Shown here: piece by piece, positions 24,236-33,062 of the stretch
Numbering within the stretch: the stretch's first letter is position 1
How the letters are laid out: every line of letters starts with the position of its first letter
Translations under genes and position numbers: made by a program
Source of the DNA: PUPG01 sp031323845
GTDB lineage: Bacteria > Bacteroidota > Bacteroidia > Bacteroidales > UBA7960
Reading direction: 5' to 3'
Length of the DNA: 35,671 nucleotides
NCBI GenBank assembly: GCA_031323845.1
Contig: JAVIYP010000027.1
Location: 1 to 35,671, forward strand
The notes under the pieces: generated by a model
What the model saw: the letters and a program-made list of their open reading frames with translations, nothing else
Told to the model about the DNA's origin: nothing
The model's database searches: none

Positions 24236-27109
24236 TTATGGATTGATGATTTGTATCTTCCTGTGCACAATATTTTCCTGTGCATATATTGTGATGACAT
24301 AAACTCCTGCCGGAAGCTGGCTTAAGGGCACGCTTGCCCGGCTGCCGGTGGTTTCCAGCTGCCTGAGCCGGTTGCCGCTGATGTCGGAAATGACGATACT
24401 GTTGATGTCGGTTGGTGATTCAACATACAAAACCTCGCTGGCAGGATTGGGAAAAACCTTCAGCGGAAGCTGTGTATGGTCTGAAAGGCCCACCGTGCTC
24501 TGGAAAGAAACAGTGACCATAATGTCGCCATCGTCAAGGTGCACTTCGAGTTCCTCTCCGGTGTGCTCTTCAATTACCGTTCCGTTCAAAGTCCAAACAC
24601 TGACGATATAGTCTGTGTCGGGAACCGCCGTGAACTGCACCGTTGTATTTGCCTGTACTTCAGTGCCGCTGAAGATCTCCGTGCCATCCACTTCTGCCTT
24701 CAGCACACCTCCGCCGCCATCTGCTTCAAAACTTACCATGTGGTAGATTGCCTGGTATTCAACGGTTACAACAATGTGTTCGCTGAGGTTGATGATGTCC
24801 AGTTGTGTTTCTGTAAAATCATCGATAAGAATGCCGTTCAGGGTCCAGGCTTTAATGCTGAAGCCATCATCGGCCGTGGCTGTAAATGAGATGTCGGATC
24901 CTGCGGGCACCAATGCCCCGCTGTTGATTTCATTATCGTTCAGGCTTGCTGTAAGCGATCCGTTAGTACCGTTAACGTTATAATGCACCATGTTGAAATC
25001 GCCTGATGCGAGCCTGGCTTGCAGGTTCCAGTCACCGGTGATGTTGTAGTCTGAAAGCAGCACCCAGCTTTCAGGGTCATCCGTATCCATGCGCAGCAGG
25101 TTCCCTTTGCCGTCATGGTTTGTGGCAGCATCTCTTGAAGCGGAGAAAACATTGGCGCCCGGATCGTCGTACTCGACACCAAACCAGAGTTCAAGTGAGG
25201 GGTCTATCGTAACGGGCTCGTCAAGCACTACCTCAATCCAGTCCTCCACAGGGGGAGAAAATTCTTTGTGAGCGATTTCCTGCAGGTTGAGGTACGATGC
25301 TCCCTGCCACACCTTAATGGCGGCGCTCGTGGGTGCATCGTTCACGTAAAGCCTCACGGAGACAAGGTCCATGTCGTGGAATGCTGCCAGGTCCTCAGGC
25401 TCAAACCTCGCGGCGATCTGGTACACACCACCTGCTCCAAGACCTACCGAGCCTGAATGAAGCCCGTCGTCGAGGTGTAACCAGTCGGTTAGTATATCAA
25501 TATCGTCGGCAAAATCAAAGGAAACGGTCATGTTTTCCGGATCGTGGGTGATGCCGGTCAGGGGTTTGTTGGTGTTTTCACCCGCCCAGGAACGCATATG
25601 AGGTGTTGAATAATCCGAAAAATAATCCTGGTTGTTGGAACCCGGGAAAGGTGTGATGTCGGAGTTGATGTTTCCGTACGTCCATGGAGCCCCGCCCGGA
25701 TTGGTATTGGCACCTGCACAAACCGGGTACATTTTCTGGGGGTGACCCACGTTAACCGAGTTTCCGGATGTAGCTACTTCTTTATGAACGCGGTAAATGA
25801 TCAGGCCTTCTCCCGGAATGTATGCGTCGAAGCCAATCTGGTGCCTGTTCTCAAGCAGATAGTATTCACCGGGGGTATTGGTGTTGATCCTGTAAAAGCT
25901 GTCACTGTACTCCGAAGCAACCTCCATCGTAATGCTTTGCGGTGTGTTCAGCACTTCCGCCTCTGCCCAGTTGTAAAGATAGGTTTTGGTATAGGCATTG
26001 TGATGGGCGGGGGTGGCACCACCGTTGTTCCATGTTCCCGAGGCCATCATATCCCACCTGCCGGTTCCGACAAACTGGCCTCCCGAGCCGCTGCCATCCG
26101 TATCATAAAAGTCGGGTGCACCCAGAATATGGCCGAATTCGTGACCGATAACGCCAATACGGGTAATGTTGGTGCCACTGTTACCCCTCAGCTCCGGTGA
26201 GCAGGCATACCTTCTCAACCAGACGCCATCCATCTGCACGGGTTCAATACTCCAGGCATGCGACCAGATCGTGTTGGGCCCTCCACCGGCCTCTTCTCCA
26301 TAACCGCTGAAAATCATGTAAAAACCTTCTACATTTCCATCACCACTGTTGTCGTAATCGGAAAAATCAACATCAGGATGTGCCAGATGAACGGCTTCAG
26401 TGGCCAGCTGCCGTGCTCCGCCCCAGCTCGATCCATAATGAGCCATGTTGTTTGCAGCCGTGTATGGTCCGGCTACATCAACCCGAAGGTCGAACTGATG
26501 GTAAGAGTTTTCAAGGTAATAATCACGCACGCTGCCTGATGCTCCGTCTAAGCTGTAATTCAGCTGGTTAAAGAGGGCGTCAAAGTCTTCCCGGGTTTTG
26601 GTAAACGGCTTGTCCGGGGTCTGCATCAAGATACTCAGCAAACGGCGTTCGCCTGTTGTCGGAAAAGCACGGCTTTCGTCATCCGTCCTGGTATCCCATA
26701 GCCCACGCATCATCTCAACCTGCCTCTTGCTGAAAAACAAACCCTTTGAAAGTTGCTTCAGCAAAGCCGCCTCCTTCTCGTTGCGGTCACCGTATTCCGA
26801 TACAGGGATGCCTGAAAAAACCAGGTCACCGTATTCGTCATGCACCGCGTATTCATAAAATCCGTCTTTGGTAACCAGTATCGTATAGCCGTCTGGCGTT
26901 TCAGCCCAGTTTACTTTTTCATCCCCCTTCAGGAAGAGGGTTATGACCGTTCCATCAGGTTGCGTATATTCAATGGGATACGGATAGGCCGGCACCGACA
27001 ACAGTAATTGCGGACTGCCAAGGAGCAATAGAAAAGAAATCAGTATCACCGGGATCTTTCCGGAATAAGTAACAAATTGTTGGTAACCTCTGGTATTCAG
27101 TAATCGCAT
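24236..27109 (-). CDS. Secreted M6-family metallopeptidase with T9SS sorting domain
   Basis: The frame can open at TTG 27136, but ATG 27109 gives a good signal segment (residues about 18-39) and 957 residues. Residues 40-122 are a propeptide ('PAYPYPIEY', 'TPDGYTILV', 'DGFYEYAV'). The catalytic domain (about 145-530) carries the metzincin motif 'HEFGHILGAPD' (His323, Glu324, His327, Asp333). A beta region follows, then two related repeats (about 715-870, with 'IKAWTLNGILIDD' and 'VSVWTLNGTVIEE') like InlB/bacterial repeat domains. The last 75 residues, starting 'LKVFPNPASEVLYV' and ending 'QLPAGVYVITI', are a type A T9SS sorting domain. The protein is thus exported through the Por system to the cell surface or medium for protein degradation. 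The upstream lipoprotein gene carries a second copy of the propeptide. Confidence 0.94.
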   Translation of the reverse strand: MRLLNTRGYQQFVTYSGKIPVILISFLLLLGSPQLLLSVPAYPYPIEYTQPDGTVITLFLKGDEKVNWAETPDGYTILVTKDGFYEYAVHDEYGDLVFSGIPVSEYGDRNEKEAALLKQLSKGLFFSKRQVEMMRGLWDTRTDDESRAFPTTGERRLLSILMQTPDKPFTKTREDFDALFNQLNYSLDGASGSVRDYYLENSYHQFDLRVDVAGPYTAANNMAHYGSSWGGARQLATEAVHLAHPDVDFSDYDNSGDGNVEGFYMIFSGYGEEAGGGPNTIWSHAWSIEPVQMDGVWLRRYACSPELRGNSGTNITRIGVIGHEFGHILGAPDFYDTDGSGSGGQFVGTGRWDMMASGTWNNGGATPAHHNAYTKTYLYNWAEAEVLNTPQSITMEVASEYSDSFYRINTNTPGEYYLLENRHQIGFDAYIPGEGLIIYRVHKEVATSGNSVNVGHPQKMYPVCAGANTNPGGAPWTYGNINSDITPFPGSNNQDYFSDYSTPHMRSWAGENTNKPLTGITHDPENMTVSFDFADDIDILTDWLHLDDGLHSGSVGLGAGGVYQIAARFEPEDLAAFHDMDLVSVRLYVNDAPTSAAIKVWQGASYLNLQEIAHKEFSPPVEDWIEVVLDEPVTIDPSLELWFGVEYDDPGANVFSASRDAATNHDGKGNLLRMDTDDPESWVLLSDYNITGDWNLQARLASGDFNMVHYNVNGTNGSLTASLNDNEINSGALVPAGSDISFTATADDGFSIKAWTLNGILIDDFTETQLDIINLSEHIVVTVEYQAIYHMVSFEADGGGGVLKAEVDGTEIFSGTEVQANTTVQFTAVPDTDYIVSVWTLNGTVIEEHTGEELEVHLDDGDIMVTVSFQSTVGLSDHTQLPLKVFPNPASEVLYVESPTDINSIVISDISGNRLRQLETTGSRASVPLSQLPAGVYVITIYAQENIVHRKIQIINP

Positions 27110-27132
27110 CAATAGTGTTTTTAGTTTGAAAA

Positions 27133-27792
27133 TCAATTTATTATGGTTTTTAGCAAGCTTTTTTCTTCCCTGGTTCTGTCATCGGCGTTTCGCGCAATAA
27201 TCCCTGTTGAAACAGTTGTACCCTGATCATCCACCCTGGCATATTCGTAATAACCTTCATCGTTCATAAGCAAAAGAAATCCGTCCGGGCTGGTAACCCG
27301 GTGTCCGTGTTCATCTCCGTCAAGAAGGATGTCAAGCAGGTAACCGTCAGGCAGCTCATAGCTGATGATGCCCGGATAGGCCAAAACACCTCCGGGTGGC
27401 TGGTCATTGTTTCCGGCGTTTCTGCCTGCGCCGTTATCGATTACTGCCGGTGGGCGCTCCTGTGGTGCATTTCCGTCTGTGGTGATACAGCTTATCCGGA
27501 TCATTTTTCCCACCATGCAGATGCTGATCATGTCTTCTGCCACCGTGTAGGAAAGGCTTACCGGAAGACCGTCTTTCAATTCCAGGCTGAATTCGTGCAG
27601 GTTGACCGGCTCAAGCCGTTCGCCGCTTTCGAGTTCAATGATCCACTGGCAACCGTCAAGGCCGCTGTAATCCAGCAACATACCCCTGACACCGTCCTCA
27701 CACTTTTCGTCCGGACAGGCCGTCAGCACAAGCAGTGGCATGATAAAGAGCCATGCCCGAAGCAGATTCCCTGGTATGCTGTGGTGTTTCAT
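27133..27792 (-). CDS. Lipoprotein fused to a stand-alone M6-propeptide domain
   Basis: This 219-residue protein has a lipobox ('MPLLVLTAC', Cys26). Residues about 30-105 are a small Cys-containing domain ('GLDGCQWIIELESGERLEPVNL', 'ISICMVGKMIRISC') that recurs in Bacteroidota lipoproteins of unknown role. Residues 137-219 align without gaps to residues 40-122 of the M6 peptidase encoded 24 nt downstream; I count 32 identities in 83 positions by hand. The stop falls exactly where the homologous propeptide ends, so no catalytic domain follows. Known peptidase propeptides fold and inhibit their enzymes, so a chaperone, inhibitor or tether acting on the M6 peptidase in trans is plausible but unproven. 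A remnant of a partial duplication is the alternative. Confidence 0.88.
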   Translation of the reverse strand: MKHHSIPGNLLRAWLFIMPLLVLTACPDEKCEDGVRGMLLDYSGLDGCQWIIELESGERLEPVNLHEFSLELKDGLPVSLSYTVAEDMISICMVGKMIRISCITTDGNAPQERPPAVIDNGAGRNAGNNDQPPGGVLAYPGIISYELPDGYLLDILLDGDEHGHRVTSPDGFLLLMNDEGYYEYARVDDQGTTVSTGIIARNADDRTREEKSLLKTIIN

Positions 27793-27878
27793 ATGTTTAT
27801 AATTTCTCAGGTGTTTGATTTTCTGTGTTTTGTAAGTTTACCCAAGATCAGGAATTGATGTTAGAGGTTAGATGTTAG

Positions 27879-27942
27879 ATGTGCAAATGTGCAGATGTGA
27901 AGATGTGCAAATGTGCAAATGTGCAAATGTGAAGATGTGCAG
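27879..27942. repeat. 8-bp tandem repeat, eight units
   Basis: Eight consecutive units of the form ATGTGCAA, ATGTGCAG or ATGTGAAG fill 64 nt. They are preceded by the related GTTAGA-rich stretch from 27859 and lie in the 397-nt gene-free gap (27793-28189). Confidence 0.85.
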
Positions 27943-28189
27943 ATCCGTCATGTTATTGAAGTTTTTCACTTTTCACTTTTCATTTTTTCCGCTTTTGGCC
28001 TTTGGCTTTTAGCTTTTAGCAAGAAAATTTACCAGGAGCCAGGAATCATTTTTCACTTTCTTCCTTCGGGCTTCCAGCTTCCTGGCAGGTTTCTCCCTGC
28101 GGTCGAAATAAACTTCAAGCTCCTAATCCTTCATAAAGAAAAAACCAACAAATAAACGATTAAACAATGGTTTTCTGTCTTCCTCCATC
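27943..28189. repeat. Gene-free intergenic stretch with low-complexity and dispersed repeats
   Basis: No gene is visible. Positions about 27958-28020 are low-complexity CTTTT/CACTTTT/GGCTTTT runs. Positions 28081-28105 match 35601-35625 at 22 of 25 bases, in the same orientation, so this is a copy of the repeat that is in tandem at the right edge of the window. The surrounding 28058-28080 (TTCCTTCGGGCTTCCAGC) appears part of the same element. No terminal inverted repeats or transposase are seen. Confidence 0.65.
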
Positions 28190-29182
28190 TCAGCTTCCCA
28201 GTATTTGATCAATCTTTTCAAGTTCGTCACGGTCGAAGTGGATGTTGTTAAGGGCCTTTAGGTTATCGTCCAGTTGCGCGATGCTGCTTGCTCCGATGAG
28301 CACGGAGGTAACCCTCGCATCCCTTAAGATCCAGGCGATGGCCATTTGTGCAAGGCTTTGCCCGCGTTCGCCTGCAATGTTGTTTAGCTTTATGATGGTA
28401 TCCAGCTTTTGTTGGCTGATGTCGTCTTTTTTAAGAAATCCTGTGGGTTTGGCTGCCCTGGAATCGTCAGGAATGCCTTTCAGATAGCGGTCGCTCAGAA
28501 GTCCTTGTGCGAGGGGCGAATAGGCAATGCATCCCACACCGTGCCTCTCCAGCACAGCAAGCAAGGACGTTTCAACCTGGCGTTCCAGCATGGAGTACCT
28601 GGGCTGTTGAATCAGGCAAGGCGTGCCTAAGTGCCGCAATATCGAAAAAGCTTCCTCCGACTGTTCCGCCGAATAATTGGAAAGTCCGATGTAGAGCGCC
28701 TTACCCTGTCTTACCAGTTGATCAAGCGCCATCATGGTTTCTTCCACAGGCGTTTCAGGATCAAAACGGTGATGATAAAAGATATCCACATAATCGAGCC
28801 CCATCCGTTTCAGGCTGTTGTCAAGGCTGCTGATGAGGTATTTCCTGGATCCGCCGTCGCCGTATGGACCCGGCCACATGTAGTATCCTGCCTTGGTTGA
28901 GATGACGAGCTCGTCGCGGAGGCTTTTGAAGTCCTGTGCCAGCGTCCGGCCAAAATTGAGCTCTGCGCTGCCGCCCGGAGGGCCGTAATTATTGGCGAGA
29001 TCAAAATGGGTGATCCCGGCATCAAAAGCACGCCTAATCATTCTCCTGCCTGTTTCATAAGAGTCAACGCCGCCGAAATTATGCCAGAGTCCCAGTGAAA
29101 CAGCAGGCAGCTGCAGGCCACTGCGTCCGCATCGTCTGTAGGTCATGCGATCGTATCGCGATCTTTCGGGAGTGTAAGCCAT
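28190..29182 (-). CDS. Aldo/keto reductase, L-glyceraldehyde-3-phosphate reductase type (YghZ/Gpr)
   Basis: The frame reaches 29326, but ATG 29182 ('MAYTPERSRYDRMTYRRCG') matches the family N-terminus and gives 330 residues. The protein closely follows E. coli YghZ (AKR14): 'LQLPAVSLGLWHNFG', 'FDLANNYGPPGGSAE', 'ISTKAGYYMWPGPYGDGGSR', 'GVGCIAYSPLAQGLLSDRYL' and 'VTSVLIGASSIAQLDDNLKAL'. The tetrad is Asp61, Tyr66, Lys97 and His138. It is a cytoplasmic NADPH-dependent (beta/alpha)8-barrel reductase; YghZ detoxifies L-glyceraldehyde-3-phosphate and methylglyoxal. The physiological substrate here is not shown. It lies 162 nt downstream of the S8 peptidase gene on the same strand; a 9-bp inverted repeat lies in the gap, so separate transcription is possible. 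Confidence 0.95.
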   Translation of the reverse strand: MAYTPERSRYDRMTYRRCGRSGLQLPAVSLGLWHNFGGVDSYETGRRMIRRAFDAGITHFDLANNYGPPGGSAELNFGRTLAQDFKSLRDELVISTKAGYYMWPGPYGDGGSRKYLISSLDNSLKRMGLDYVDIFYHHRFDPETPVEETMMALDQLVRQGKALYIGLSNYSAEQSEEAFSILRHLGTPCLIQQPRYSMLERQVETSLLAVLERHGVGCIAYSPLAQGLLSDRYLKGIPDDSRAAKPTGFLKKDDISQQKLDTIIKLNNIAGERGQSLAQMAIAWILRDARVTSVLIGASSIAQLDDNLKALNNIHFDRDELEKIDQILGS

Positions 29183-29271
29183 AAAAAAAGGGTTTAGGTT
29201 ATCTTTTGGATGACAGATTGATCTTTTTTTTGGGAAACCTTCGCAAGAGCATCCGGACAACAGCCGTACAG

Positions 29272-29299
29272 GCCTGCAGGTGGTTTTCAGCCTGCAGGC
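29272..29299. other. 9-bp perfect inverted repeat between S8 peptidase and aldo/keto reductase genes
   Basis: GCCTGCAGG at 29272-29280 and CCTGCAGGC at 29291-29299 can form a stem with a 10-nt loop. Neither strand has a T-run after it, so it may be a weak terminator, a stabilising hairpin, or a binding site. Confidence 0.4.
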
Positions 29300-29344
29300 A
29301 CTGTCTGTGTTTTCTGTACTGCACACATTTTTCTGATCACGGCA

Positions 29345-32300
29345 TTAACGGATCAGAACTCTTGTGGTCAGGGTGTCGCTTTCTTTTTGTAAACGAATAA
29401 AATACATACCCGCAGGCAGGTCCTGAACATCTATGCTTACCAGCGACTTCCCGGGTTGAGTGATGTCAAGGGTTTTGACCTGGTGGCCAAGCAGGTTGAT
29501 GAGGCTGATGCGGTACGTTCCTTCACCGGTTTTATAAACTTCCGCCCAAAGCACGTCTTGTGCAGGGTTGGGGAAAACCGTCAGGCTGTTTGGGCCGTCT
29601 GCGTCATCCATGCCGGTGGGCATATCCCTGTGCACGATAACGGGGACTTCTTCGGCGTTGAGGTTGCCAGCTTTTACATCACCCCACTCAGGGAGGTCTT
29701 CGTTCATTTCATAGGAAAGGATGTCTATCGTTCCCTCGGGAATGGGGAGTTGGTCGGTGCTGAAGATCAAAGCTTTGAGGCGTTCTCCGTCGCCGGCCAT
29801 CAACAGTTGGTATCCTTCCAGCAGCAGATTCACGGAAGCTTTTTCCGGCACATTACCGGTCAGCTCAAACTGCAGTCCTGCCAGTGTGCCGTCGCTTTCC
29901 AGGACAATCCTGTCCGGGTGCATAAACAGCCCGGCGGTTGCAGAAAACAGAGCCGGGTTGGGACTTGCATTTCCATCCAGGAAAATATTCATGGTTCCGA
30001 TCACGTCAAGGACATCAATAATTCCATCTTCGTTGACGTCGGCGTTGTTGAAACAGAAAGGCGAGATGTCCTCGTTAATAAAGTAGTTGGCGATCAGAAT
30101 GACGTCCAGGACATTCACCACCCCGTCGGCATTGGCGTCACCGGTATGGTTTTCCAGGTAGAGCTCCACTTCCTTGTCCTGGTTGGTCAGCGTAAAGCTG
30201 TCTTCATAGGGAAGAAAGCAACTTGCTTCAACAACGAAGGAATGGGTTCCCTGGCTTACCTCCGGGAAGAAATAATCGCCGGGTTCGTTGGCTATGCCAT
30301 TGATGGAAACCACAGCATCGTGTACAGGCTCGCCGTTGCTGTCGAAAACTTCAAAAGCCACGGAATAGTGTTCACTGGCACTCAAAGCTTCCAGGATCAC
30401 ATCATCAATATTCCAGTCCCAGATATCCCAGGTGTATCCATCCCACTTGAAGGCAAACTGAATGTATTGCGTTCCGCCGGGGATGTCAATTTCGAACTCC
30501 TGGAGTACGGGTCCGAAGTCGGCCGTTCCGTTATAGGACCACAGGTCAACCCAGCTTTCTCCGTTGGTGACGGAGTATTGTACGGTTATTTCACCTGCCG
30601 ATGAGCCGTAGTTTCGCAGGAAGTTCCTGTAGGAGAAGCCTACCTGGCTTATGCCTTCGATGTTGACGGCATGGGTGAGCAGCCGTGACACTCCGGTAAA
30701 TGATGGCGACCAGTTAAAGCGCATCTGGGGCGCTTCTCCTCCTGCCGTATTCGAATTATGAACACTCCATTGTGTTTGGCCAAGTCCTTCAATGACCCAT
30801 CCGGTTGGAAGTGTGCCGGCCGGAAGGTCAAAAGGTTCATATATGAGCAGCCCTTCTGCACCCAGTGTTGCCACATTGGATGCATCCGTGCCACCGGTTC
30901 CGATATGATTTACGGCAGTGATTTCATAGAAAAAGTTGCCCACATTGGGCACCTCTGTATCCAGGTAAGCATTGGCGGTAACGCCTGCGGCCACTTCGGT
31001 TTCATCGGGGAAGCGCACGATGGTATAGCTCAGGTTGCTGCCGTCAAAAAAGCCGTTGTTCATACCTTGCTGGGGGGCCTCCCAGGTCAGCTGCCCATGG
31101 TCGCCCGTGGGAGTTAATACAATATTTTCGGGGGCAGCCGGAACGTCATGACCCACATACACCGTTGCGGAGGCAGCCAGGCCGGTACCTGCAAAATTGG
31201 CGCCACGCACCGAATAGGTGTAAAAGCCCGCTTCCGGGATGTTGTTGTCCGTATAGCTTCCGCTTTCTCCCATAACGGGGTTCAGGATGAACGTAATAGG
31301 CTCATTGTTCCTGTAGATGTGAATGGTGTCGAGTGCGCTCAATGGTTCTCCTGAAGCACTTTCAACAGGATTTATCCAGCTCAGGTTGCTCGAAAGGCCG
31401 CCGGTTTGATCGGCAATTACTTCGAATTCCGCCGGTGCTGCCGGAGCGTCGGGATCAGCCATGTGGTACAACAGTTCCTGCAGGGCTGCGAAAGCATTAA
31501 CGCGACCTGTTCCGAGCTGACCGAGGTATCCGGGGTTCATCGGGTAGATGTTGTCGGTTGTGCTGACGACCATCTCCCAGATTTCATCCGAGGAGAATTC
31601 GCCCGGTGCCATTGACAGCAAAAGGGCTACCACACCCGACACATGGGGGCAGGCCATGGAAGTGCCCTGGTAGTGCCCGTAACCGCTGTTGAGGGTGCTG
31701 AGCACTCCCTGTGCAGTAACGGTGTTGGTTTCACCACCCGGGGCTGAAAGATCTATATGGCTTCCAAAGTTGGAATACCAGGCCAGCTGGTCGTTATGGT
31801 TCGTAGCCGCAACAGCTTTTGCTCCAGAATAATAGCCCGGATAATTTGGTCCGGAATTGCTGCTGTTTCCTGCAGCAAAAATGGTCAATCCGCCGTCCAT
31901 AACATCTCCTCCGCCATTCACATTGAAATAATCTATGGCGTCAAGCACCGCTTGCTCGTAAAAACCTGATGAAGTATAGCCCCAGCTGTTTTGAGATATG
32001 GCCGCGCCATTGTCGGCGGCATAGATAGGAGCAACGGCAAAACCGCCTGACTGTCCCCAGCCGGGTTCAAACACCTGGGCTGACATCAGGGCAACACCCT
32101 GGCTGCTGCCCCATCCACCGGCAATGCCGCTGACACCGACATTGTTGTTGCTGACGGCCGCAATGGTTCCTGCAACGTGAGATCCGTGATCGTGGGGGAT
32201 AATGGTCGGGGAGTTGCTTACAAAGTTATAACCGACACCCTCCCAGATGTTTCCGGCAAGATCGGGATGTGTGATGCCAATACCGCCATCAACAACAGCG

Positions 32301-33016
32301 ACGATTACCTCAACATTGCCTGTTTCAAGAGTCCAGGCTTCCGGCAAACTGATGTCGGCACCCACCAAACCGCCCGTCTGACCGGTATTGTGATAGTGCC
32401 ACTGGGCACCGAACTGCGGATCATTGGGAAACAGCGTACCGCCATCCCGGTTTTCCGGGGCTTCGCTTTCAGTGTAGGTGAAGACCTCACCCTCATTCGG
32501 TACGTTACCAATCAGCTCCTTGCTGTAATGAGGCTCGGCAAAGGCTACTTCGTCAAGCTGCATGTAGGCTTTCACCATGGCAATAATGTCCGTTGATTCA
32601 TCCACCCACAGATCGTACCACAGATGAAACCCCCACAGTTCGTGCCTGCTCTTGTAGTTGTTGTTTAAAGCAGGCGAATTGAACGTCTGGGTGACGTCCC
32701 TTACGCTAAACTGGGTGTTCAGCATATCCAGGCCGGCAATTCCCATGGTAACGGCCCCGTTTTCCGTCCGTCCGGGTTCAAGCTCCTCCAGGCTTTTAGC
32801 CATAAAGTCGTGGAACTTAATCCGGATTACACCCTTGTCGTAGGCATCTTCGGGTACCTTATTCAGGTCAATGGGAGGACGCTCACCACGCACTACGGGT
32901 TTGTACTGTGAAAAGGCTTCGGTGTGCAGAAAAAGGGCAACTGCAAAAATTGCCGCCAGCCTCAGCCACTTGTTGAAAAATGACGCATAAAAGCAATGGT
33001 ACTTGTGAAATCTCAT
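29345..33016 (-). CDS. Giant secreted S8 subtilase with dockerin repeats and T9SS sorting domain
   Basis: The 1223-residue protein has a signal peptide (cleavage near 'AFSQ', about residue 36) and an N-terminal prodomain (to about 205). The S8 catalytic domain follows: Asp243 in 'VVDGGIGITHP', His277 in 'DHGSHVAGT', Ser453 in 'GTSMACPHVSG'. Then come fibronectin-III-like domains (about 530-725), a jelly-roll/MAM-like domain (about 727-880) and a carboxypeptidase-regulatory-like domain (about 885-955). Two dockerin-type Ca2+ loops (about 958-1013: 'DANADGVVNVLDVILIANYF' and 'DVNEDGIIDVLDVIGTMNIF') precede a beta region. The end is a type A T9SS domain starting 'LTVFPNPAQDVLWAEVY'. It should be exported by the Por system as a surface or released protease. 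A TATCTTTG box lies 39 nt upstream. Confidence 0.95.
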   Translation of the reverse strand: MRFHKYHCFYASFFNKWLRLAAIFAVALFLHTEAFSQYKPVVRGERPPIDLNKVPEDAYDKGVIRIKFHDFMAKSLEELEPGRTENGAVTMGIAGLDMLNTQFSVRDVTQTFNSPALNNNYKSRHELWGFHLWYDLWVDESTDIIAMVKAYMQLDEVAFAEPHYSKELIGNVPNEGEVFTYTESEAPENRDGGTLFPNDPQFGAQWHYHNTGQTGGLVGADISLPEAWTLETGNVEVIVAVVDGGIGITHPDLAGNIWEGVGYNFVSNSPTIIPHDHGSHVAGTIAAVSNNNVGVSGIAGGWGSSQGVALMSAQVFEPGWGQSGGFAVAPIYAADNGAAISQNSWGYTSSGFYEQAVLDAIDYFNVNGGGDVMDGGLTIFAAGNSSNSGPNYPGYYSGAKAVAATNHNDQLAWYSNFGSHIDLSAPGGETNTVTAQGVLSTLNSGYGHYQGTSMACPHVSGVVALLLSMAPGEFSSDEIWEMVVSTTDNIYPMNPGYLGQLGTGRVNAFAALQELLYHMADPDAPAAPAEFEVIADQTGGLSSNLSWINPVESASGEPLSALDTIHIYRNNEPITFILNPVMGESGSYTDNNIPEAGFYTYSVRGANFAGTGLAASATVYVGHDVPAAPENIVLTPTGDHGQLTWEAPQQGMNNGFFDGSNLSYTIVRFPDETEVAAGVTANAYLDTEVPNVGNFFYEITAVNHIGTGGTDASNVATLGAEGLLIYEPFDLPAGTLPTGWVIEGLGQTQWSVHNSNTAGGEAPQMRFNWSPSFTGVSRLLTHAVNIEGISQVGFSYRNFLRNYGSSAGEITVQYSVTNGESWVDLWSYNGTADFGPVLQEFEIDIPGGTQYIQFAFKWDGYTWDIWDWNIDDVILEALSASEHYSVAFEVFDSNGEPVHDAVVSINGIANEPGDYFFPEVSQGTHSFVVEASCFLPYEDSFTLTNQDKEVELYLENHTGDANADGVVNVLDVILIANYFINEDISPFCFNNADVNEDGIIDVLDVIGTMNIFLDGNASPNPALFSATAGLFMHPDRIVLESDGTLAGLQFELTGNVPEKASVNLLLEGYQLLMAGDGERLKALIFSTDQLPIPEGTIDILSYEMNEDLPEWGDVKAGNLNAEEVPVIVHRDMPTGMDDADGPNSLTVFPNPAQDVLWAEVYKTGEGTYRISLINLLGHQVKTLDITQPGKSLVSIDVQDLPAGMYFIRLQKESDTLTTRVLIR

Positions 33017-33054
33017 AATGTATGTATATTAATAATTGAGGTTTAAACAATCTT

Positions 33055-33062
33055 CAAAGATA
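33055..33062 (-). promoter_or_regulatory. Bacteroidota -7 box (TATCTTTG) for the S8 peptidase gene
   Basis: The plus strand reads CAAAGATA. The box gives a leader of about 30 nt before the S8 ATG (33016). A -33 element is not evident. Confidence 0.5.

Noticed and set aside
27879..27942. CRISPR array
   Set aside because: The units are contiguous 8-mers with no spacers, and no cas gene is present.
29456..30604. Open frame of 382 codons on the plus strand
   Set aside because: It lies fully antisense inside the S8 peptidase gene, whose domains are unmistakable; it has no recognisable domain or signal.
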